Assembly: GCA_015231885.1 (NCBI GenBank)
Contig: JADGAT010000033.1
Coordinates: forward strand, 1-50,150
Origin: SAR324 cluster bacterium
GTDB taxonomy: Bacteria > SAR324 > NAC60-12
Direction: 5' to 3'
DNA: 50,150 bases
The stretch's first letter is position 1, and every line of letters starts with the position of its first letter. Both the position numbers and the translations under genes were made by a program. Below, piece after piece: positions 27,157-34,055 of the stretch. The notes beneath the pieces are model-generated. The model saw nothing but the letters and a program-made list of their open reading frames with translations. It had not been told where the DNA came from and made no database searches.

Positions 27157-27432
27157 TTAATGATTCCCCAAAGACATTGCTGCCGTTTTCTCGTGATGAT
27201 TTGAGCCAAGTTTTTCCGACCCTGGAGAGAATTCGTTGATCCACAGACCAAAAGGGTCCTCTTTTTCGTCTTCAAAAGTTTCAAAAAGTTTTTCCATTCC
27301 TCCTGACATTTGAATTTCATAGGTCGCCTTCATTTCTGTCACATCAATTTTTTTAATTTTTCCGCCACGGGCATAGAAGTCTTTCATTGCAGTCTCAATA
27401 TCATTGCGGCTTATATTTTTTCTCACTGCCAC
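27157..27432 (-). CDS. hypothetical protein, about 91 residues
   Basis: A small soluble charged protein. Residues RGGKIKKIDVTEMKATYEIQ suggest an alpha-beta fold, and no motif is recognised. The open frame runs back to a TTG at 27462, but AAAGGAG lies just before GTG codons at 27432 and 27426, so translation probably begins at one of these. It follows the secreted four-cysteine protein gene by 51 bases in the same direction, and a small membrane protein follows it. Confidence 0.55.
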   Translation of the reverse strand: MAVRKNISRNDIETAMKDFYARGGKIKKIDVTEMKATYEIQMSGGMEKLFETFEDEKEDPFGLWINEFSPGSEKLGSNHHEKTAAMSLGNH

Positions 27433-27483
27433 TTTTCTCCTTTGATAATAAAAAGTTGTCAAAACAGATTCCCTTTTTTCTCT

Positions 27484-27864
27484 CTAGTGCTCTAAAATAA
27501 AGATAGTGTCAGGTGTACAACGATTTGCATCCAATTCATAAGGAAGCTCTACTGGCTCCTCATCATTGATATGAAATTCTTCCGTATCTCCAGTTGCTAC
27601 ATTCTCACCATAGATCACACAATATTTTTGATCTGTGCTTTGTTGGCCCATGAAGGTGAACAGCCAATCTCCTACCATCAGTTCACAACCCAAGGGCAAA
27701 ATCGTCCCAGCAGGGTCAAATTTTATTGCTTCGCCGTCATTACAGGCTGTAGGGAGTTCTTCCTCTTCCTCGATCATCTCTTTTTTGGATTCCAGAGCAA
27801 AAGCACTCAAACTTGTACTAAAAAAAAACATGGATAACACACAAATGCAGATCAGGTATTTCAT
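27484..27864 (-). CDS. secreted four-cysteine protein, paralogue of 30907-31287
   Basis: A 126-residue protein with a clear signal peptide (KYLICICVLSMFFFSTSLSAFA). The mature part has four cysteines in contexts shared with the paralogue at 30907: a C-x-DGE start, a GC after a LP turn, a C-x-I-x-GEN segment, and a final C. Two disulfides in the periplasm are likely. The middle is predicted beta-rich. AAGGGAG lies 5 bases before the ATG. Upstream are a TGGCAT-N5-TTGA element and two GAACT-N3-AGTTC palindromes. I know no family name. Confidence 0.72.
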   Translation of the reverse strand: MKYLICICVLSMFFFSTSLSAFALESKKEMIEEEEELPTACNDGEAIKFDPAGTILPLGCELMVGDWLFTFMGQQSTDQKYCVIYGENVATGDTEEFHINDEEPVELPYELDANRCTPDTIFILEH

Positions 27865-27934
27865 GGATGCTCCCTTTTAAGAAAATTCATTGCCGAAAAC
27901 ACGGTATGACTTTGATAACATATAAACCTTTATC

Positions 27935-27950
27935 TTCAAGTTGCATGCCA
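27935..27950 (-). promoter_or_regulatory. TGGCAT-N5-TTGAA promoter-like element
   Basis: On the minus strand: TGGCATGCAACTTGAA, followed by GATAAAGG. The copy in front of the paralogue at 30907 is TGGCATATAAATTGAA followed by GATAAAAG. Spacing is that of a -24/-12 sigma-54 promoter, but the -12 C is A. Confidence 0.5.
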
Positions 27951-28003
27951 TTTTATAAGATATTGATTTTATAAATTAAATTTTAATTTCAGGTAAGATA
28001 TCG

Positions 28004-28051
28004 GAACTGTTAGTTCTTAAAAATAAATATTAAACCAGAACTAAAAGTTCT
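28004..28051. promoter_or_regulatory. twin palindromic sites (candidate enhancer, UAS)
   Basis: GAACT-GTT-AGTTC at 28004-28016 and AGAACT-AAA-AGTTCT at 28037-28051 share the form GAACT-N3-AGTTC, with centres 34 bases apart. They lie about 85 and 120 bases upstream of the predicted start of the four-cysteine gene. This is the usual range for activator sites of sigma-54 promoters, and the sigma-54 activator gene is directly adjacent. Confidence 0.55.
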
Positions 28052-29478
28052 TATTTTTTACGGAGAGCAATGTTTCTAAATTCTTCTTTACGAATTTTGT
28101 ATTTTGTTAACAATTTATGCAACTGTCGGGTGCTGATGCCGGCAGTTTCTGCGGTGCGGTTAACCTTTCCTTGATGAAGAGTCAGCAGTTTTTTTAGATA
28201 TTGGCGCTCAATGTGTTCCAGATTAGTTTTCCTTATTTCTGATAAGGATAAAGATGTGTCTAGCAAAACTTTATTTTTTGGGACGTCCGTATTAAATAGT
28301 TCTTCTGGAAAATTTTCCGGGGTCAAGATTGAGGAAGTTTCCAAAATATAAGCACGCTCCATAATATTTTCCAATTCACGAACATTGCCTGGCCAGGAAT
28401 ATCTCTGCATGGCCTCAAGGACTGAAGGATGAATGGAATGTATCTCTTTTTGGTGCAGCGTATTGAAGTGATGGAGCAGTGCTTCACTCAGCAACTCTAG
28501 ATCTTCTATGCGATCTTTCAAAGAAAGGATATTGATGGGAAAAACACTCAAACGATAGTACAGGTCACTGCGGAACTCTCCTTTTTCACTCATCTTGCGC
28601 AAATCATGATTGGTTGCAGCAATGACCCTTGTATCCGCTTCAATCATTGTTTCTCCTCCCACCCGCTGAAACACTTTATCTTGTAACACTTGCAGGAGCT
28701 TGATTTGTGCTGAATGAGTCATAGTCCCCACCTCGTCCAGAAAAATAGTACCCCTCTTAGCAATTTCAAAACGACCCATTTTTCTTCGATTTGCCCCGGT
28801 GAAGGCTCCTTTCTCATGTCCAAATAGTTCACTTTCCAACAGGGAATCAGGAATGGCTCCACAGTGAACATGAATAAAAGGTTGATCACTTTGGTCACTA
28901 TGACGATGAATCAATTTAGCAATGACCCCTTTACCCACCCCCGTTTCTCCTAACAGTAAAACGGTAGCTTTTGTCGAAGCAACAGAACGCACCTTCTCAA
29001 ATACCAGTTTCATATTTTTGCTGCGAGTGCGCACAATCTCCAAAGAATCATCCTGCCAAAACTGGTCACGGAGGTAGTCCAACTCTGAGTGAAACAAGGT
29101 GGATTCATCGGTGCTCTCCATAACATGCTTTAGTTCGTGAGGATTAACAGGGAGAGTCAGATAATTGCTCGCGCCTGTTTTGACAATGTTCACCGCCTCC
29201 CTGATTTGGCTCTGCAGGCAAAGTACAATGATTTGGGCCGTCGGAAAGACATGCCAAAAATAGTGGAGAGTGGTTTGATATCCGTTTGAATTGTTATCAG
29301 AGGGAATTTCCGCCAGCAGCTGAATATCGATGAATGTAAACTCATAGCGATGTCTCTCAAATTTATCAAAACATTCTTGCTTGGATGAAGCTGAGTCGAT
29401 ACGGTACTCTCGGGACAGCCGTTCACAAAAAGTTTCTACAGTTGTAGCATCGGAAGTTGCTATTAATATGGATTTCAT
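28051..29478 (-). CDS. sigma-54-dependent transcriptional activator with degenerate receiver
   Basis: A 475-residue NtrC-family protein. An N-terminal receiver-like domain keeps Asp51 (TFIDIQLL), but the acidic pair is lost (IATSD) and the conserved Lys is Leu109 (YLTLP). The AAA+ domain is complete: Walker A GETGVGKG (177-184), GAFTGA loop (224-229), Walker B GTIFLDEVG, and a WPGNVREL sensor region. A Fis-type helix-turn-helix ends the protein (AETAGISTRQLHKLLTKY). It should contact sigma-54 RNA polymerase from a distance. No histidine kinase is adjacent, so control may be phosphorylation-independent. The ATG at 29478 gives a normal receiver start; the frame continues to 29535. Confidence 0.92.
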   Translation of the reverse strand: MKSILIATSDATTVETFCERLSREYRIDSASSKQECFDKFERHRYEFTFIDIQLLAEIPSDNNSNGYQTTLHYFWHVFPTAQIIVLCLQSQIREAVNIVKTGASNYLTLPVNPHELKHVMESTDESTLFHSELDYLRDQFWQDDSLEIVRTRSKNMKLVFEKVRSVASTKATVLLLGETGVGKGVIAKLIHRHSDQSDQPFIHVHCGAIPDSLLESELFGHEKGAFTGANRRKMGRFEIAKRGTIFLDEVGTMTHSAQIKLLQVLQDKVFQRVGGETMIEADTRVIAATNHDLRKMSEKGEFRSDLYYRLSVFPINILSLKDRIEDLELLSEALLHHFNTLHQKEIHSIHPSVLEAMQRYSWPGNVRELENIMERAYILETSSILTPENFPEELFNTDVPKNKVLLDTSLSLSEIRKTNLEHIERQYLKKLLTLHQGKVNRTAETAGISTRQLHKLLTKYKIRKEEFRNIALRKK

Positions 29479-29881
29479 AAGAGAATAAGTATGCAGTTTT
29501 GAAATATTTTGGAGGCAATATATCGTAATTATCAACTTTCAGCAATGATTATGTTATCATTTAAGTATCTGATATTATAAATTTTATTTTTATTTTATAA
29601 TGTCTGTGTTTGTTAATTAAACTCAAATGATCCAGGACATGATCCATTTCGGAAGGAACAAGCCACAAATAGGAGGCACAGCATGTCCGATTGATGGTGA
29701 CAGAATCAGACCCGCCATGTCTTAATTGGATAATAAATTATAATAAAAATAATGATTTCAATGTATTATGCTCTGGCACACCCATTGCTGAAAGGCATCC
29801 ATCAGCTTTATAGTTTTCCGTGTTTAGCAAATAAAATAAAATTTGGCATTGTTTTCATAAGAACCACCAATATAGGATAAT
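29479..29881. other. 403-bp divergent intergenic region
   Basis: AT-rich and without a gene. It separates the sigma-54 activator (minus) from a PAS protein (plus). ATGATCCA occurs twice (29627-29634 and 29639-29646), and GGACATG (29635-29641) is matched by CATGTCC (29682-29688) and CATGTC (29716-29721), which could be regulator sites. A -24/-12 promoter lies at 29774-29789. Confidence 0.5.
29774..29789 (+). promoter_or_regulatory. sigma-54 (-24/-12) promoter
   Basis: TGGCACACCCATTGCT fits TGGCAC-N5-TTGCW exactly, with GG and GC 10 bases apart. A start site near 29800 would give about 80 bases of leader before the PAS gene at 29882. The divergent neighbour encodes a sigma-54 activator. Confidence 0.72.
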
Positions 29882-30589
29882 ATGTCAGGAAGTACTAAAG
29901 AAAATAGGATGCAGGATTCTCCTTGCCTACCACTGGAAATTGGTACAATTATTGAGAAAACAATAGGCGCCGACTCAACAATAGATGCTCTTACGATGGT
30001 GTTTGATGCTATTGAGTCTACCGTTGGAGGGCTTATTATTACAGACCTTATGGGGAACATCACATACGCGAACCAAGCTTTTCTGAGTTTGTTCGAGATT
30101 GCCGATGTCTCGGAAATTCTTGGAAGTCCAGCATCGGACTTTTTTGCATCAAAAGAAATTTCTCAATTTGATGATGTCATAACTATCGTGGACAATGCAA
30201 ATGGGGCGACCGAAGAATTCATTGCACAGCGTGAAGACGGAAGTAAATTCTTTGTTGAAGTGTCTGCTTCCAGTGTGAAGAACAAAGACGGTGTTCTTGT
30301 GGGGCGGATGGCTTCGTTTGTCAATATAGACCGGAGAAAAACTGCTGAGGAAGAAAAAGACCGAGTGATTAAGAAGCTGCAAAGGGCATTGAAAAAAATA
30401 GAGAAGCTCCAAGGGCTTATTCCAATGTGTGCCTGGTGCAAAAATATTCGTGATGATCAAGGTTATTGGCATCAAGTCGAAGCTTATATTGCAGAATATG
30501 CTGGGGGTAGTTTTAGTCACGGTATTTGTCCTGAATGCTATGAAAAAGAGAAGACGAAGTATACGAAAATGAGACCTCCTGTCCGATAA
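29882..30589 (+). CDS. PAS domain protein with C-terminal Cys-rich output domain
   Basis: A 235-residue soluble protein. A PAS domain (about 38-155; VGGLIITDLMGNITYANQAF) leads through a coiled segment (KKLQRALKKIEKLQGLIP) to a C-terminal domain with CAWCKNIRDDQGYWHQVE, FSHGICPECY. This C-terminal motif is common at the end of PAS-containing signalling proteins in Proteobacteria. Its two CxxC pairs suggest metal binding, and it contains no kinase. No strong ribosome-binding site precedes the ATG. A near-perfect sigma-54 promoter lies about 90 bases upstream. Confidence 0.8.
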   Translation: MSGSTKENRMQDSPCLPLEIGTIIEKTIGADSTIDALTMVFDAIESTVGGLIITDLMGNITYANQAFLSLFEIADVSEILGSPASDFFASKEISQFDDVITIVDNANGATEEFIAQREDGSKFFVEVSASSVKNKDGVLVGRMASFVNIDRRKTAEEEKDRVIKKLQRALKKIEKLQGLIPMCAWCKNIRDDQGYWHQVEAYIAEYAGGSFSHGICPECYEKEKTKYTKMRPPVR

Positions 30590-30906
30590 CCGGTAGGGAG
30601 AAAAGCTTTTTTTCATTCAGGCTCCTGGATATGGATTACTGAGTACATTTTCAGGGGGGAAATCTAAATATTTTACCAGAGATTGTCCTTGTGCAAAAGT
30701 ATACACGTAGCATGAGTTAAATATAAGAATTGTGATGTCTTGTTTTTAATAATTTTTATAATTTATATTTAATATCAATTACTTACAGCATGGCATATAA
30801 ATTGAAGATAAAAGATTACTTCAATTTTATCAGAGAAGTTCGTTATCATTCACAGAGGCAGTTTCATCTGTGCTTTTCCAAATAAGACACATCAACCAAG
30901 AGAACC
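30590..30906. other. 317-bp intergenic region
   Basis: No gene visible. AT-rich in the second half. It contains the TGGCAT-N5-TTGA element at 30791-30806 in front of the four-cysteine gene, and a possible inverted repeat (AGGCAG/CTGTGC-type) in the leader that I do not consider strong. Confidence 0.5.
30791..30806 (+). promoter_or_regulatory. TGGCAT-N5-TTGAA promoter-like element
   Basis: TGGCATATAAATTGAA is followed by GATAAAAG. It matches the element before the paralogous gene at 27484-27864 in pattern and in the downstream GATAAA. The leader to the ATG at 30907 would be about 90 bases. Confidence 0.5.
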
Positions 30907-31287
30907 ATGAAAAATCTAATCTGTATTTTTATGCTGGTCACTTTGTTTTCTTTAACCAGTCTTAGTGCTTTTGCCCAAACAAAAGAGTCCATGTCATCAG
31001 ACGAAGAAAACCATATTATAATTTGTGAGGATGGAGAGAAGATGATTTTTGAAGCCTCTGGTACATTCTTACCGCAAGGTTGTGATCTGCTGTTTGACGA
31101 TTGGGTATTTATATTTGACGGTCAAAACGAAAAAGATCAAAAAAATTGTGCCATTGATGGTGAGAATACGGTATCTGGTGAAACGAAACAATTCCAGGTA
31201 GCCGGTGACACAATGATCACCCTTCTTCCCTATGGTCTGGAGGCCAGTCAATGTTCTGCTGGTGGTGTGATAATCACCAAACCGTAA
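30907..31287 (+). CDS. secreted four-cysteine protein, paralogue of 27484-27864
   Basis: A 126-residue protein with a signal peptide (KNLICIFMLVTLFSLTSLSAFA) almost the same as that of its paralogue. The mature part keeps four cysteines (ICEDGE, QGCDL, NCAIDGEN, QCSAG) in the same order and spacing, while most other residues differ. AGAGAACC precedes the ATG. The two paralogues lie on either side of the sigma-54 activator and PAS genes, pointing away from each other. Function unknown. Confidence 0.72.
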   Translation: MKNLICIFMLVTLFSLTSLSAFAQTKESMSSDEENHIIICEDGEKMIFEASGTFLPQGCDLLFDDWVFIFDGQNEKDQKNCAIDGENTVSGETKQFQVAGDTMITLLPYGLEASQCSAGGVIITKP

Positions 31288-31394
31288 AACAAAAACCTAC
31301 AGACTATAGTCAAATGTTGAAGATGATCTCGGTTTTCTCGGCCATTGCACTAACCGCCCCAATGCCGCAAGCGATGCAAGATGATCGGGATCAC

Positions 31395-32714
31395 TTACAA
31401 ATCATCCCAACTTTTTTTCGAACTGGAGTCTTCGAAAAAAAAGTGTTTTGCACCAAAGGCAGGAGATAAACCGTCTAACCAATTGGCTTTGTCATTATAT
31501 TGAGCAAAAAATGGATGCATTGTCCAAGTAGGATTTCTTGCTTGAATGAATTGCATCACAAATACTTTTTCTCCTTTGATTTCTTGTACTCCCAGAAGAT
31601 GAATTTTTCCGGGAGTAGTCGACATACTGGGTCCACGGACTGTTCTGGCTAAACCACTGACTTGTTGATAAGCCATCTTGAAAATGCTCAATGCTTCTAT
31701 CAGTGGGATCCCAAAGTGGTGTTGTGCTCCCGTATCTCTCACAACAAACATATAATAAGGAATACACCCTAAGCGGACTTGTTCGGTCCACATTTCTGCC
31801 CAAACCTCTGCACGATTATTAATATAGTTCAATAGTGGAGATTGTGTCCTGATCAGGGCACCCGTTTCTTGAATACGCCTGATCGCCTCTTGTACGGCTT
31901 CCGTTTGTAATTCTCGAGGATGATTAAAGTGGGCCATAAGAGCCAGGTGTTTACCTGATTTCACTATTTTTTTAAATAAATCTAACAGTTCTCTTGTATC
32001 AGGATCCGTTAAGAAACGATACGGCCAAAAACTGAGACTTTTTGTTCCTAACCGGATAGTCTTGAGATGAGGTAGGTTTGCCTCTAATAGTTCATTGACA
32101 TAAACGGCTAAAGAAGAAGCGTTCATAATCAGAGGATCACCTCCTGTGAATAGGACATCTGAAATTTCAGGATGCTGTCTTATATATTCTATCAGGGGTT
32201 TTGTTTCCTGCATGGCAAATTTCAATTCATTAATTCCTACGAATTGAGGCCACCGAAAACAAAATGTACAATAAGCATGGCACGTTTGCCCCTTACTTGG
32301 GAAAGCAAGAACGGTTTTCCTATATTTATGCTGCAAGCCATCCAGTTGGACCCCATTCAGCATAGGACGGTTGTACTCTGTTTGCCCTGCTGGATGTGGA
32401 TTCAAATTCCAGCGCGTTGTATTTGCGACTTTCTGGATGTCCGATCTCGTATGTTGGGCTCGTAACACTTTGCTCATTCTTTCAAAATGATGATTTTTCA
32501 GCATTCCTTTTTGAGGAAAGGTCAACTGAAAAATTGGGTCATTGGGGACATCTTCCCAGTTAATGAGTTGATCGACTACGTAGTTATTTGTTTTAAACGG
32601 AAAAACATGTCCCACAACTTCCATTTCAAATTTTTGTTCATCGGTAAATTGTCTGATTTGAGGGATCTCTTTCATATTTGAAAGAGAATAGGCTTTGTAG
32701 GTTGGATGGCTCAT
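31395..32714 (-). CDS. KamA-family radical SAM protein (lysine 2,3-aminomutase-like)
   Basis: A 439-residue enzyme of the lysine 2,3-aminomutase family. The radical SAM cluster motif CHAYCTFCFRW has Cys145, Cys149 and Cys152. VLFTGGDPLIM follows, and RTVRGPSMSTTPGKIHLLG near the C-terminus carries a Lys in the position where aminomutases bind pyridoxal phosphate. Family members isomerise lysine or related amino acids, and some modify EF-P; the substrate here is not known. No ribosome-binding site is clear before ATG 32714, and an ATG at 32675 is possible. No EpmA or EF-P gene is in the window. Confidence 0.85.
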   Translation of the reverse strand: MSHPTYKAYSLSNMKEIPQIRQFTDEQKFEMEVVGHVFPFKTNNYVVDQLINWEDVPNDPIFQLTFPQKGMLKNHHFERMSKVLRAQHTRSDIQKVANTTRWNLNPHPAGQTEYNRPMLNGVQLDGLQHKYRKTVLAFPSKGQTCHAYCTFCFRWPQFVGINELKFAMQETKPLIEYIRQHPEISDVLFTGGDPLIMNASSLAVYVNELLEANLPHLKTIRLGTKSLSFWPYRFLTDPDTRELLDLFKKIVKSGKHLALMAHFNHPRELQTEAVQEAIRRIQETGALIRTQSPLLNYINNRAEVWAEMWTEQVRLGCIPYYMFVVRDTGAQHHFGIPLIEALSIFKMAYQQVSGLARTVRGPSMSTTPGKIHLLGVQEIKGEKVFVMQFIQARNPTWTMHPFFAQYNDKANWLDGLSPAFGAKHFFFEDSSSKKSWDDL

Positions 32715-33103
32715 ATATCTGAGAAAAAATAACCCTAACTCTAATTCTTTGAAATTGCTAACGGCCCCGTTTTAAGCGAGTCCCCAGAGATTTGTTGCTA
32801 AGGGTTGTGTACGTTAAAAGATTGGTCGTGTATTTTGCGGGAGAGAAACTTTTGAAGTGCAATGATTCGGTATTCTAACACACTTCGTTTTTTATTGATA
32901 GAAACTGGTATTAGTATTTTCAATATAATCAACCCTGCCTAAAGGGGATAAATCCTTCAAATTATACAGTTTTGAAAATTATTTAAAACAAGGTTGGGTA
33001 GACTTCATGAACAATGAGCATCGACTTTTTGTTAAGCGAGGGTAGAAGGGCTGCACAAGCCCTTTGGTAAACTATTGAGTGCTCCCGGGAGGGGAAATGA
33101 ATA
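32715..33103. other. 389-bp intergenic region
   Basis: No gene visible on either strand. It contains a possible terminator hairpin at 33046-33064 near the right edge. Otherwise it is AT-rich and presumably holds the promoter of the KamA gene. Confidence 0.5.
33046..33064 (-). terminator. hairpin behind the small minus-strand gene
   Basis: AAGGGCT, loop GCACA, AGCCCTT forms a 7-bp stem 40 bases after the stop of the gene at 33104-33304. Only a short T-rich tail follows on the minus strand, so strength is uncertain. Confidence 0.4.
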
Positions 33104-33304
33104 TTAGTGAACCCAATGGGATTCAGGTTTGACGGCCTTTCCGTCATGGTGAAACGCATATCTGATTTTTATTTTGGGTTCTGGGAGTTCCAAAGCATCC
33201 AAATTGTGGTCACGCTCCATAACATCCAGGGATTTATCACCCACTGTCATATTTCGCAACTCATGGTTTAAATCATTGATGTCTTTTGATTTAAATAGTT
33301 CCAT
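33104..33304 (-). CDS. hypothetical protein, 66 residues
   Basis: A small soluble charged protein beginning MELFKSKDINDLNHELRNMT. The ATG at 33304 follows GGAGG with 5 bases between; the frame stays open to 33358. The C-terminal part KIKIRYAFHHDGKAV looks like a beta strand pair. No family recognised. It lies beside a strongly AT-rich spacer that separates it from the divergent gene at 33513. Confidence 0.5.
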   Translation of the reverse strand: MELFKSKDINDLNHELRNMTVGDKSLDVMERDHNLDALELPEPKIKIRYAFHHDGKAVKPESHWVH

Positions 33305-33512
33305 AATGCCCTCCATTGGTTTGATATTTTTTTTAAAATAGTATAAACAATATAACATATTTTATTAAAATTTCAATATTTAATGAAAATAATTAATTTA
33401 TTTTAATAAAAAAATGTATTAAATAATAAAAAATAATTATTTGTTTTCAGATACTTATAAAATTTATTATAATAAAATTTATTATTTAATTAATAAAAAA
33501 TAAAAATTATTT
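33305..33512. other. very AT-rich divergent spacer
   Basis: About 200 bases, of which 33359-33512 contain almost no G or C. Short repeats of AAAATTTATTAT and AATAATAAA type occur. It separates two divergent small genes and probably holds both promoters. Confidence 0.5.
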
Positions 33513-34019
33513 ATGAAAACAGCAAAAAGAGGAAGAAAAGCAGGGGTCAAGCAGTATCCAAGCCTCGACAAGCAGGCAGAAATCCTTCATTCCTGCATTC
33601 AGGATAATTTAGATCAGGTCATTGAAAAGTATGTCGAGCAAACCAACGATAAGCGAGGGAGCTTGACCAAGGAGCAGATCAATCGACTGGAAGAAGAGCT
33701 TTCTGCCGTAAGACCCATCCATTTAATGCTGGCACTCCAGGCCAGTCAACTTTTTACCTATGAGCTGCTGACCACATACACAACCAATCTCAACTCGCAG
33801 CGGCATTATGATCTGGCTGAATACCACATGAAAGCCGCCAAGCGGCAGAAGAAGATCGAGAAAGGAAAGAAAGCTCCTGAACCGCCTGAATTTCCTGAAT
33901 CTTCTCAGATTTCCATGTCCATTGGAGTTCCAACACCATCAAATGATGAGTTAGCAGAAGCAAATTCTGAAAATTCCAATCCCCTGGAAGCCAAATCAGA
34001 AAAACCAGCAGAGTTTTAG
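33513..34019 (+). CDS. hypothetical protein with basic N-terminus
   Basis: A 168-residue protein. The start KTAKRGRKAGVKQYP is strongly basic and recalls an AT-hook-like stretch. A helical core follows (about 20-115). The last third is Pro/Ser/Glu rich and probably disordered. No ribosome-binding site is visible in the AT-rich leader. It may bind nucleic acid, but this rests only on charge and context. The MATE exporter gene follows 36 bases after its stop. Confidence 0.55.
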   Translation: MKTAKRGRKAGVKQYPSLDKQAEILHSCIQDNLDQVIEKYVEQTNDKRGSLTKEQINRLEEELSAVRPIHLMLALQASQLFTYELLTTYTTNLNSQRHYDLAEYHMKAAKRQKKIEKGKKAPEPPEFPESSQISMSIGVPTPSNDELAEANSENSNPLEAKSEKPAEF

Positions 34020-34055
34020 AGTTATAGCAATTTCCAATCTCTTTTTTTCAGATCA

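Noticed and set aside
31314..31469. 51-residue plus-strand frame with a hydrophobic start
   Set aside because: It overlaps the end of the KamA gene, lacks a ribosome-binding site and resembles nothing.
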